The notes under the pieces were generated by a model. The model saw only the letters and a program-made list of their open reading frames with translations, was not told the DNA's origin and made no database searches. Positions 1 through 6,694 of a DNA stretch of 9,467 bases are shown in pieces; within the stretch, counting starts at the first letter, position 1; every line of letters starts with the position of its first letter. Origin of the DNA: Flavobacteriales bacterium. Its GTDB lineage: Bacteria; Bacteroidota; Bacteroidia; Flavobacteriales; Crocinitomicaceae. The position numbers and the translations under genes are program-made. The stretch covers positions 1-9,467 of the forward strand of contig CANCEQ010000120.1 of NCBI GenBank assembly GCA_947375085.1, in the 5' to 3' direction.

Positions 1-30
1 ACCTCCTGCTGACTTTTGATTTGTACTCAT
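1..30 (-). CDS. Start of an unidentified protein, cut by the window edge
   Basis: An ATG at 30 (reading left) opens a frame with no stop to the window edge, giving MSTNQKSAGG. Ten residues are too few to identify a family. What supports it as a real start is position: it lies on the same strand as all other genes, 197 bases after the stop of the SGNH-like gene, and a plausible Bacteroidota promoter lies just upstream (63-97). The leader shows no Shine-Dalgarno sequence, as at the other starts here. It could still be a chance ATG. Confidence 0.4.
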   Translation of the reverse strand, partial: MSTNQKSAGG

Positions 31-62
31 AATTAGAATTTTTATTTTTAAAGTTTATCCGA

Positions 63-97
63 CAAACATAATGAAAAGGTTTTAAACCCGAAACAAA
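63..97 (-). promoter_or_regulatory. Candidate Bacteroidota-type promoter for the left-edge gene
   Basis: On the minus strand TATGTTTG (63-70) matches the Bacteroidota -7 consensus TAnnTTTG exactly. A TTTG at 94-97 could be the -33 element, with a 23-base spacer that is somewhat longer than usual. Transcription would start about 7 bases further left, giving a leader of roughly 25 bases before the ATG at 30. Such motifs occur by chance in AT-rich DNA, so this is suggestive only. Confidence 0.42.
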
Positions 98-158
98 AAA
101 AATACAAATTTTATTCAAAATTGATTTAAGTGTAATATTTTTCAAGTGAATGGTGTTG

Positions 159-200
159 ATATTATCTAAAGGTTAATAATAGTTAATGTTTAGGTAATAT
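159..200 (-). terminator. Weak hairpin, possible end of the dlt-like operon
   Basis: Bases 159-170 and 189-200 are inverted repeats of 12 bp with one imperfect position, around an 18-base loop. They lie 28 bases past the stop of the last cassette gene. The imperfect pair (165/194) is a G-U wobble in plus-strand RNA but an A-C mismatch in minus-strand RNA, and no U-tract follows on the minus strand. The fit to an intrinsic terminator is therefore poor. It is the only candidate terminator I see in the 197-base gap. Confidence 0.28.
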
Positions 201-227
201 TGAAACGTGTAATTAAGTATTAAATGA

Positions 228-1181
228 TTACGAATTCTTTATTAAGATCTTTTTAATTGTTTTTGAAAGTATTTTATGAAATTGATTACTTTCTTTTTCG
301 ATTAATTGATAATTTGAAACAAATTTGTCTTTTTGCAGACATACTTTTAAAGTATCGAAAGTTAGAAAAGGGATGTTTTTATTTTTTGCAATTTTTTTTA
401 TGTTATAAATAATATTATTTCTGTTCTTTTGATGTTTTGAATAATCAATTAATAATGAGGGAGGATCAAATAAGATAAGTTTAATCTTTTTGGAATGGCA
501 TAATTGTATGATTTTATTCAAGTATTTTTCTCTTTTTTTCGACCATTTGAAATTCAATTGTGAACTATATAATTCTTCATATTTTTTATTAGGCTGGACT
601 TTATATCGAAAGAGAGATTCGTACCCATCTTTTAAATAAGGAAAGTGTTTTTTCTCAATAGTATGTTTAATACCTTGAATAGTAGGAAAAGTGATTTTTG
701 AATTATAATAAGCATATTTCATAAATGGAATCCATAAGTATTGATAATAATCTGGATCCATATCTTTAATTACCTTATTAACTTCTTTTTGCTTCACAAA
801 ACAAGAATACCTGTAACTATTAAATGAATTGTAGTTTTCGTCGAATGTTTCTGGACCTGTAAATAAAAAAATAATTTTGGGGATAGGATTGTTTTTTAAA
901 TATAAATATATGTTAAGGTAATTTTCTGCTAAATCTGAATGTACCGATGCTAAATTGTAGGAATTTAGACCTGTTTCTTTTTTTATAATTTCGGGTGAGA
1001 TTGTTTGAGATGGAATACACGATCCTTCAAACAAAATTGATGCATTAACTTGTTCGCTTGAAATATAATTTGTTTTAATATTCTTGTTATTAAAAATAAA
1101 AAAGTCATATGTTTTTTCTAAAATGAAAAGCAGACTTACTAATAGTAAGGTCAACATTGCTATTTTTTTAACGCTTTTCAT
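228..1181 (-). CDS. DltD/AlgJ-like SGNH-fold protein with altered catalytic residues
   Basis: A 317-residue protein with a Lys-rich N-terminus and one hydrophobic segment (about residues 8-21), suggesting an inner-membrane anchor with the rest in the periplasm. Residues 49-77 resemble SGNH block I of DltD/AlgJ-type partners of MBOAT enzymes: a strand, a G-x-S-like turn (G53 S54 C55), then a segment ending in YNLA. The nucleophile position holds Cys55 rather than Ser. At the C-terminus, residues 287-301 align with the usual F-x-D-x-x-H-L-N block through F287, L293 and F301, but Asp is Ser289, His is Gln292 and Asn is Ile294. The start codon directly abuts the TAG stop of the MBOAT gene, so the two are probably translationally coupled. 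By context it should work with the MBOAT in moving an acyl or aminoacyl group to an extracytoplasmic acceptor. It may be a non-catalytic partner or a diverged family. Family membership rests on context and block I; no overall homology was tested. Confidence 0.72.
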   Translation of the reverse strand: MKSVKKIAMLTLLLVSLLFILEKTYDFFIFNNKNIKTNYISSEQVNASILFEGSCIPSQTISPEIIKKETGLNSYNLASVHSDLAENYLNIYLYLKNNPIPKIIFLFTGPETFDENYNSFNSYRYSCFVKQKEVNKVIKDMDPDYYQYLWIPFMKYAYYNSKITFPTIQGIKHTIEKKHFPYLKDGYESLFRYKVQPNKKYEELYSSQLNFKWSKKREKYLNKIIQLCHSKKIKLILFDPPSLLIDYSKHQKNRNNIIYNIKKIAKNKNIPFLTFDTLKVCLQKDKFVSNYQLIEKESNQFHKILSKTIKKILIKNS

Positions 1182-2597
1182 CTAAAATTGGGTGTAAATA
1201 AATTGATCATGACTTTTGAAAACGCCAAACATAAAAATCAATAAAATACTAATTATATAGAAAGTCCAATTAAATTTTTTGTTAGTTAGAAGTTTTCTTA
1301 TTTTTTGTTCATTAAAAAGTATCAGAAGTAAAAGAAATATACTCATACTGAAATTGAATAAATAATCTATTTCTCCCGTTATTGCCAACTTTGAAAAGAA
1401 ATCTTGCAACCATTCTTTAGGATAAAAATGATTTACATCAAAGTATGTTTTTAGTATTGAAAAAGCTTTATTTATAGAATTACTTCTAAAAAAAATCAAA
1501 CTTATACTTACTAAATTAAAAGTGATGAAAATAGTTACAAATGAATGTAAAAAAGGGTTGGTGTGCTTCTTAATAAACTCTCTTTGTCTTTGTGTAATTA
1601 GTTCCAATATAATATAAATGGCATGTAAACTGGCATAAATAGTAAATGTAAAAGCGAAACCATGCCAAATTCCTGAGATAAAAAAAGTAATTAGTATAGA
1701 AATGTATGAATTGATTTTATCTAATTTTCTTAATCGAAAGGAAATGGGGTAATATACGTAATTTGTTAACCAGGAAGTTAGCGAAATGTGCCATTTTCTC
1801 CAAAATTCAGTAATTGATTTCGAGTTAAGAGGAAATTGAAAATTTTCTTTTAGATCAATACCTAGTAATTTCGCTGATCCAATAGCAATGTCAGAATACC
1901 CTGAAAAGTCAAAGTATAGTTGAAAAGTAAATAAATAAGAAACAATCAAATTGGTTAATCCAATCTGTGACGTTTCGATGTCAAAATTAAAATGGATAAT
2001 TTCGCCTAATCGATCTGCAACCACAACTTTTTTTATTAAACCCAATAGAATTCTTTGAACTCCTTCATTAAATTCTATTTTTCTGTTTTTTAATAATTGA
2101 ATTTGAGGTATGAAGCGGGAAGGAAATTCAATTGGTCCGGCTAATATTTTAGGAAAAAAAGAATTATAAAGCGAATATTCTAAAAAAGTAGGTTTGAATT
2201 TTAGTCGTTTAAAATAGGTGTCAGTTAAAAATGCAATATTTTGCAAGCTATAGTAAGATATTCCGATGAAAATTAAAATAGATTCTGTTTTGAATGTCTC
2301 AAATGATTTTTTTTCAAAAAATTTTAAAGATAATAGCAGTATTAAATTGAATAAAAGACCTAATCTATAAACTGTTTTTTTAATTTTTTCAGATTTATTT
2401 TTTTCAATTTTTAAAGCAATAAAATAAGTGAAACTCGAAGATAAAACTAAAAAAATGAACGATTCAATGTGGTAATATCCAATAAAAATATAGCTTGAAA
2501 ATAACAAAAAGTATATTTTCATTTGATTTTTCAATAGATAGGTGGTTGCTACAATGAACAATAAAAAAAGTAAATAGTCTATTGAATTAAAAGTCAT
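1182..2597 (-). CDS. MBOAT family membrane O-acyltransferase (AlgI/DltB-like)
   Basis: A 471-residue polytopic membrane protein with roughly ten or more hydrophobic segments. It shows the AlgI/DltB hallmarks in order: FPKILAGPIEFPSRF (148-162), YFDFSGYSDIAIG (228-240), the cytoplasmic-loop block FPLNSKSITEFWRKWHISL (255-273) with His270, and GIWHG (309-313), whose His312 corresponds to the MBOAT catalytic histidine. In known members it takes an acyl group from a carrier protein or CoA on the cytoplasmic side and passes it to an acceptor outside the membrane. The length fits AlgI-type enzymes (about 470-520) better than classical DltB (about 400). It starts two bases after the ACP stop and abuts the SGNH-like gene, so it sits in the middle of one transcription unit. 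Both key histidines are present, so it should be active. The acceptor is unknown. Confidence 0.93.
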   Translation of the reverse strand: MTFNSIDYLLFLLFIVATTYLLKNQMKIYFLLFSSYIFIGYYHIESFIFLVLSSSFTYFIALKIEKNKSEKIKKTVYRLGLLFNLILLLSLKFFEKKSFETFKTESILIFIGISYYSLQNIAFLTDTYFKRLKFKPTFLEYSLYNSFFPKILAGPIEFPSRFIPQIQLLKNRKIEFNEGVQRILLGLIKKVVVADRLGEIIHFNFDIETSQIGLTNLIVSYLFTFQLYFDFSGYSDIAIGSAKLLGIDLKENFQFPLNSKSITEFWRKWHISLTSWLTNYVYYPISFRLRKLDKINSYISILITFFISGIWHGFAFTFTIYASLHAIYIILELITQRQREFIKKHTNPFLHSFVTIFITFNLVSISLIFFRSNSINKAFSILKTYFDVNHFYPKEWLQDFFSKLAITGEIDYLFNFSMSIFLLLLILFNEQKIRKLLTNKKFNWTFYIISILLIFMFGVFKSHDQFIYTQF

Positions 2598-2599
2598 TT

Positions 2600-2845
2600 T
2601 TATTTTTCAAGCTGATTTTGAATACAGTTAACCATATCTCCAACTGTTTCAAAGGATAAAACATCATTAAAATTAAAGGTTAAGCTATATTGTTTTTCAA
2701 TTGTATTAATTAGTCCGATATGTGAAAGGGAATCCCAATATTCAATATCGTCAGCCATTGTTTCTTTTGTTAATATAATGGAATCGTTTTTGAAAAATAT
2801 TCTGAATGTTTCTTCTAATTCTTGAAGGATGTTTCTTTCTTCCAT
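2600..2845 (-). CDS. Acyl carrier protein of the dlt-like cassette
   Basis: An 81-residue acidic protein with the carrier-protein signature W-D-S-L-S-H (37-42). Ser39 would receive the 4'-phosphopantetheine arm, followed by the usual helix II (HIGLINTIEKQY) and helix III region (TVGDMV). It should carry the aminoacyl or acyl thioester loaded by the adjacent ligase and hand it to the MBOAT. The motif is of the DSL-S-H type seen in many stand-alone bacterial ACPs, not the LLDSFGTV form of Gram-positive DltC, so the name dltC is not given. It lies 37 bases after the ligase and two bases before the MBOAT gene. No Shine-Dalgarno sequence is visible upstream of the ATG at 2845. The fatty-acid-synthesis ACP is unlikely, because that gene normally sits with the fab genes and has a different sequence. 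Confidence 0.93.
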   Translation of the reverse strand: MEERNILQELEETFRIFFKNDSIILTKETMADDIEYWDSLSHIGLINTIEKQYSLTFNFNDVLSFETVGDMVNCIQNQLEK

Positions 2846-2882
2846 AGGAATGTTTTCTGTAAAGTTACTATTTATAAGAATA

Positions 2883-4379
2883 TTAATTTGGTGAATTAAA
2901 ATTGATATACTTTTTTATTAGTAAGGCATGATCATATTTGTTATTTAGGTTTAATGGAAGATTATCAATATAAATGATTGTTTGAGGTATCATGTAATGA
3001 GGAAGTTTGTTTTTTAGTTCCAAATGAAGAGTAGTATTATTTTTATCATTTTCGATAAATAGATATAATTGAATAAGTCCGCTTTCGTCCTTATATGGAA
3101 TAATGGTGAATTTTGAATCTGTTAAATTTCTAATTGTTTCCTCAATTTCATTTAATTCTACTCGATGACCATTTATTTTCACTTGATTATCTTTTCTTCC
3201 TAAAAATAAATAATTCCCATTTTTATTAATTTTAACCAAATCACCTGTTTTATAGTAAATTAAATCATTTATCTGAATGAATTTATCGGTGTTCGTATTG
3301 TTTAAATAATGTGTTATAATTTGATTTCCATGAAAACAAAGTTCACCTTCAATTGGATTTATTTGGTTTAAATTGTCGACCAAAATCGATTGTACATTGG
3401 TGAAATTTTTACCGAATGTTACGATGTCGTAATAGGTGTCTTCTACATCGATAGTAGGTCCCCATAAGTAATAGGTGCAAATAATGGTCGTTTCGGTTGG
3501 ACCATAACAATTATACAATTTTGCATTTTTCGTTTTATTGGCCCATTTTTCCGCAACTCTGTTCATTAATTTATCTCCACAAAAAATGCTATAGCGAAGT
3601 TTAGGAAAATCAATTTCATCGAGATATTTTTCTAAATATTGAAGAATAGTAGGGACTAGTGGAGCAACCGTAATTTCATATTTAGTCATCATTTTAACGA
3701 TTTCTAAATTTTTTATTCCTTTTTGAGGAAGTATATAACAGCAAGCGCCATAATACAAAGGCATGAAAAATGATAAAACAAAAACATCAAAAGTCAACTC
3801 AAAAACTTGAATAAATCGATCATTTTCATTGAAGTGAAATTTTTCATTTTCGTTTTTAAAAAATGTAAAAAAGCTACTAATATTTTCGTGAGAAATAGGA
3901 ACTCCTTTTGGTTGACTAGTAGTTCCAGAAGTATAAAGTATGTATGCTAAAGGTTGGCTTACTATTTGGTTGAATTGATGCTCGATAACATTTTTGAATT
4001 TGTCAGAGTCAGCAGTTTTTAAAAAATTATAATTTGTAAAATGCGAGTCTAATTCTATATTTTTTGAATAAAGAATTAAGTTAAGATTTGCATTGATAAT
4101 AATTTCGTTGTTCTTTTCAATTGGGAATTTATTGTTTAATGGTACAAATGCTGCTCCATAAATTGAAATTGCTAAAATTGAGCAATAGGTGAAAATATCG
4201 TTATTTGATAAGACTCCAATTCTTTCAAATTTTTCGTTTTCATTTTTTATTTGTTCGTAAATAGAGAAAACAATGGATTTTACCTCTGAGTAGTTGTAAT
4301 ATTTATTATCTACAAAAATCGCATTTTTATTTGCAAATAAATTAGCGTTTTTTAGAAAATGATCGGCAATCGAATTCAT
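2883..4379 (-). CDS. DltA-like amino acid adenylating enzyme (carrier-protein ligase)
   Basis: A 498-residue ANL-superfamily enzyme, the normal size for a stand-alone adenylation domain such as DltA. Core motifs appear in order: A3 phosphate loop YTSGTTSQPKG (149-159), A4 region with FD at 197-198, A5 NCYGPTE (290-296), A7 YKTGD (376-380), A8 around GRKDNQVKINGHRVELNEIE (394-413), and A10 with the catalytic lysine Lys481. Asp198 occupies the place of the aspartate that binds the substrate alpha-amino group in amino-acid-activating enzymes, which argues against a plain fatty-acid ligase. Cys267 in FCGD matches the FCGE cysteine that helps DltA prefer D-alanine. It would use ATP to form an aminoacyl-adenylate and load it onto the ACP encoded next. 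D-alanine is the first guess, but another small amino acid is possible. It is the first gene of the cassette, with a 234-base gap to the next gene upstream. Confidence 0.9.
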   Translation of the reverse strand: MNSIADHFLKNANLFANKNAIFVDNKYYNYSEVKSIVFSIYEQIKNENEKFERIGVLSNNDIFTYCSILAISIYGAAFVPLNNKFPIEKNNEIIINANLNLILYSKNIELDSHFTNYNFLKTADSDKFKNVIEHQFNQIVSQPLAYILYTSGTTSQPKGVPISHENISSFFTFFKNENEKFHFNENDRFIQVFELTFDVFVLSFFMPLYYGACCYILPQKGIKNLEIVKMMTKYEITVAPLVPTILQYLEKYLDEIDFPKLRYSIFCGDKLMNRVAEKWANKTKNAKLYNCYGPTETTIICTYYLWGPTIDVEDTYYDIVTFGKNFTNVQSILVDNLNQINPIEGELCFHGNQIITHYLNNTNTDKFIQINDLIYYKTGDLVKINKNGNYLFLGRKDNQVKINGHRVELNEIEETIRNLTDSKFTIIPYKDESGLIQLYLFIENDKNNTTLHLELKNKLPHYMIPQTIIYIDNLPLNLNNKYDHALLIKKYINFNSPN

Positions 4380-4552
4380 TGATAATTTGGAGAGTAATAA
4401 GATGTAAAAGTAGGTTTTTATGAATTAGTATCCTAACTGATTTCAGACTTTAGAATTGGGTTTTTATAATTGGTTTGAGTGTATTAAATTGATAATTAAG
4501 TAGTTATTTTGAGTGTTGCTTTTTAAATTATTTAAAGTTTCATTTTGATTAT

Positions 4553-4597
4553 ATAACACCTTCGTAATGATTTAGTTAAAAATTACGAAGGTGTTAT
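4553..4597 (-). terminator. Perfect 16-bp hairpin terminator after the OmpA-like gene
   Basis: Bases 4553-4568 and 4582-4597 form a perfect 16-bp inverted repeat around a 13-base loop. The hairpin starts 17 bases after the stop codon of the OmpA-like gene, where an intrinsic terminator would be expected. No strong U-tract follows on the minus strand (ATAATCAAAATG), so termination may be less sharp or the stem may also protect the mRNA end. It separates the OmpA operon from the dlt-like cassette. In the remaining 173 bases to the ligase start (4380-4552) I see only AT-rich DNA: no ORF, no RNA gene and no TAnnTTTG promoter match. Confidence 0.75.
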
Positions 4598-4613
4598 TTA
4601 TTGAATTGTTATA

Positions 4614-6683
4614 TTAATTCCCCTTTATCTCAAATTCTGTACGTCTATTTTGTTGTCTACCGTCATCTGTTGAATTTGTTGCTACTGGTTTGGCAGAACC
4701 ATACCCTTTGGCTGTTAATCTTGCAGGCACAATCCCTTTATTTTTTAAATAGGTAACTACCGCTTCAGCACGTTGTTGTGATAATGTTTCGTTGGTTGTT
4801 GCAGAACCAGTATTATCTGTATGTCCTGAGATCTCAATTTTCAATGTTGGGACATCTTTTAATAATTTCACAACTCGGTCTAACTCTCCATTGGATTCCG
4901 CTCTTAATGTAGATTTTCCTAGATCGAAGAATACATTTCGTAGCGTAATTTTACTTCCTATCGCAATGTTTTTCAACTCAATTACTTTACTAACTAAATT
5001 ATCACTACTTCCTGTTGGGATATCGAAATTTTCTGAATGGAAAAGATAATTTTTAGCTTTTACTGCAATCCCATAGTTTTTTCCAGAAACTAAGGTGATA
5101 ATGAATTTACCCGTAGCACTATTGGTAGTGAATGTTTCGATTACAGATCCAGTTGTGTTATCAATAATATCAATATCTGCTTCAACTGCTTTTTTTGTTA
5201 AGGCATCGAATGTCGCTCCTTTAAATACTGTAAATGTTTTTTTGTTTACATCAACAGTTGCTTCAATTTGATGGTCTTTCATTGGCATTGCGATTGAAGA
5301 TAATAAGAAGTCTTCCACATCTACGATTGGAGTTTTTTCTGGTCCCCAAAAAGTTACTTTGTAGATGTCAAACCCACCTTTTCCACCAGCTCTGTTTGAC
5401 GAGATGTAAGCGAATTTTCCATTGGCAGTAGAAGCGAAAAAGAAGTCGTCATACGGTGTATTGATTGGGTATCCTAAATTTACTGGAGCTGTCCATGCGC
5501 CACGGTATTTTCTAGAAACAAAGATGTCATAACCTCCAATAGATTCGTTTCCTTGTGAAGCTAAATACATAGTTTCACCATCGATGTGTAAGTAGATTGG
5601 TCCGTCATTGAATTTTGAATTCATTGTAATCATTCCAGTAGCTGCGGCATAATCCTGGTTCAATTTACTTTGCATTTTAGAGTTGTAAATATCGAATCCA
5701 TTTCCTCTCGTATCGTTATCTCTTGTGAAGTACAAACTCCAACCGTCATCACTATAGGCTGCATATTCTTCATTTGTTTTTGGAGAAGATACTTGGAAAT
5801 TAAAAGATACTGGATCAGACCAAGACGCTCCTTTTAAGCGACTTTCATAAATGTCTTTTTGACCATTTGATTCTCTGTTTAATAACATTTTAGTTCCATC
5901 AAAACTTAAATTACTAGATACATCATCCATTAAAGAGTTTACACCTCCAACTATTGGTTTCGGTGTTGACCATCTACCATCATTCAAAGAAGAAGTGTAA
6001 ATATCTTTATCATATTCAGAAACATCATTTAACGGGTGACCATTAGCTCTGTTTGAAGTGAAAATTAATTCAGATCCGTCTGTTGAAATAGAGGGAGCGA
6101 AATCATCAAATTCTGAATTTAATTCAGGAACTAAATCTACCCAAGCTCTAATTGGTGAAGCAAATGAAGTTTTACCTGAAGCGCATTCTTTTTTACGTTG
6201 CGCTACAAATTTTGAGAAATCATCTGCTTTTTTGTATTCAGTTTCGAATTGAATGTATGATTTTAATGCTTCATCAAAATTACCTTCTAATTGTTGGCAA
6301 TATCCAATGTAGTAATTTAAAAATGGACTACAAGCAGGGTTTAATTCTTTTGCTTTTTTGATATAGGGGATTGCTTTGTGAGGATCTGATGAGTAAGCCC
6401 AACAAACACCTATTTTCATATTTAATTCAGCATTGTTAGGGTTGAATTTTTGAGCAGTTTCAAATTCGATCAAGGCTTTTTTGAAATTTTTACCTGGATT
6501 TTGAACCATAAAAACAGCATCTGAAGCCGTTTTATAGAAAGCATCTCCTTTTTCTAAAGTAGCTTCGATTTTTTTGAATTCCTCTTTTTTATCTTTAAAA
6601 TTAGATGATTTGAATTCAACGTTTTGCGCAAATAAAGTAGAACTTGCAGCAAGTAAAATGTATGTAAGTGTATGTTTCAACAT
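4614..6683 (-). CDS. PorE-like TPR / PD40 beta-propeller / CRD / OmpA envelope protein
   Basis: A 689-residue exported protein. A signal peptide (1-20, cleavage after LFAQ) is followed by helical TPR-like repeats (about 40-165), then a PD40/WD40-type propeller (about 188-447) with recurring D-D-x-x-P/F, S-x-D-G and GG-x-DIY/F elements, a carboxypeptidase-regulatory-like beta domain (about 486-565) and a C-terminal OmpA domain (about 580-689). The OmpA domain matches TD-x10-LS-x2-RA-x2-V-x3-L exactly (622-646), including peptidoglycan-binding Asp623 and Arg638, and ends with the GR-x2-NRR segment. The domain order is that of PorE, a type IX secretion component that contacts peptidoglycan. Here no lipobox cysteine is visible, whereas PorE is a lipoprotein, and paralogues with this layout are common in Bacteroidota, so no symbol is given. 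It begins 11 bases after the TPR gene and is surely co-transcribed with it. Expected location is periplasm or outer-membrane-associated, bound to peptidoglycan. Confidence 0.93.
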   Translation of the reverse strand: MLKHTLTYILLAASSTLFAQNVEFKSSNFKDKKEEFKKIEATLEKGDAFYKTASDAVFMVQNPGKNFKKALIEFETAQKFNPNNAELNMKIGVCWAYSSDPHKAIPYIKKAKELNPACSPFLNYYIGYCQQLEGNFDEALKSYIQFETEYKKADDFSKFVAQRKKECASGKTSFASPIRAWVDLVPELNSEFDDFAPSISTDGSELIFTSNRANGHPLNDVSEYDKDIYTSSLNDGRWSTPKPIVGGVNSLMDDVSSNLSFDGTKMLLNRESNGQKDIYESRLKGASWSDPVSFNFQVSSPKTNEEYAAYSDDGWSLYFTRDNDTRGNGFDIYNSKMQSKLNQDYAAATGMITMNSKFNDGPIYLHIDGETMYLASQGNESIGGYDIFVSRKYRGAWTAPVNLGYPINTPYDDFFFASTANGKFAYISSNRAGGKGGFDIYKVTFWGPEKTPIVDVEDFLLSSIAMPMKDHQIEATVDVNKKTFTVFKGATFDALTKKAVEADIDIIDNTTGSVIETFTTNSATGKFIITLVSGKNYGIAVKAKNYLFHSENFDIPTGSSDNLVSKVIELKNIAIGSKITLRNVFFDLGKSTLRAESNGELDRVVKLLKDVPTLKIEISGHTDNTGSATTNETLSQQRAEAVVTYLKNKGIVPARLTAKGYGSAKPVATNSTDDGRQQNRRTEFEIKGN

Positions 6684-6694
6684 AATTTCTAATA

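Noticed and set aside
2846..2882. Regulatory element or small gene between ligase and ACP
   Set aside because: Only 37 AT-rich bases with no hairpin or ORF; an ordinary operon spacer.
4522..4536. Near-palindrome tttaaa-tta-tttaaa as an operator
   Set aside because: Too short and AT-only; expected by chance at this base composition.
4792..5049. Plus-strand ORF of 85 codons opposite the OmpA domain
   Set aside because: It lies wholly antisense to a well-supported gene, shows no recognisable domain and has no start signals; it is a frame shadow.
5234..5431. Plus-strand ORF of 65 codons opposite the propeller and CRD region
   Set aside because: Antisense to conserved domains with odd composition; no independent support.
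6058..6361. Two overlapping plus-strand ORFs (6058-6252 and 6152-6361)
   Set aside because: They overlap each other in different frames and are antisense to the TPR/propeller part of the OmpA-like gene.
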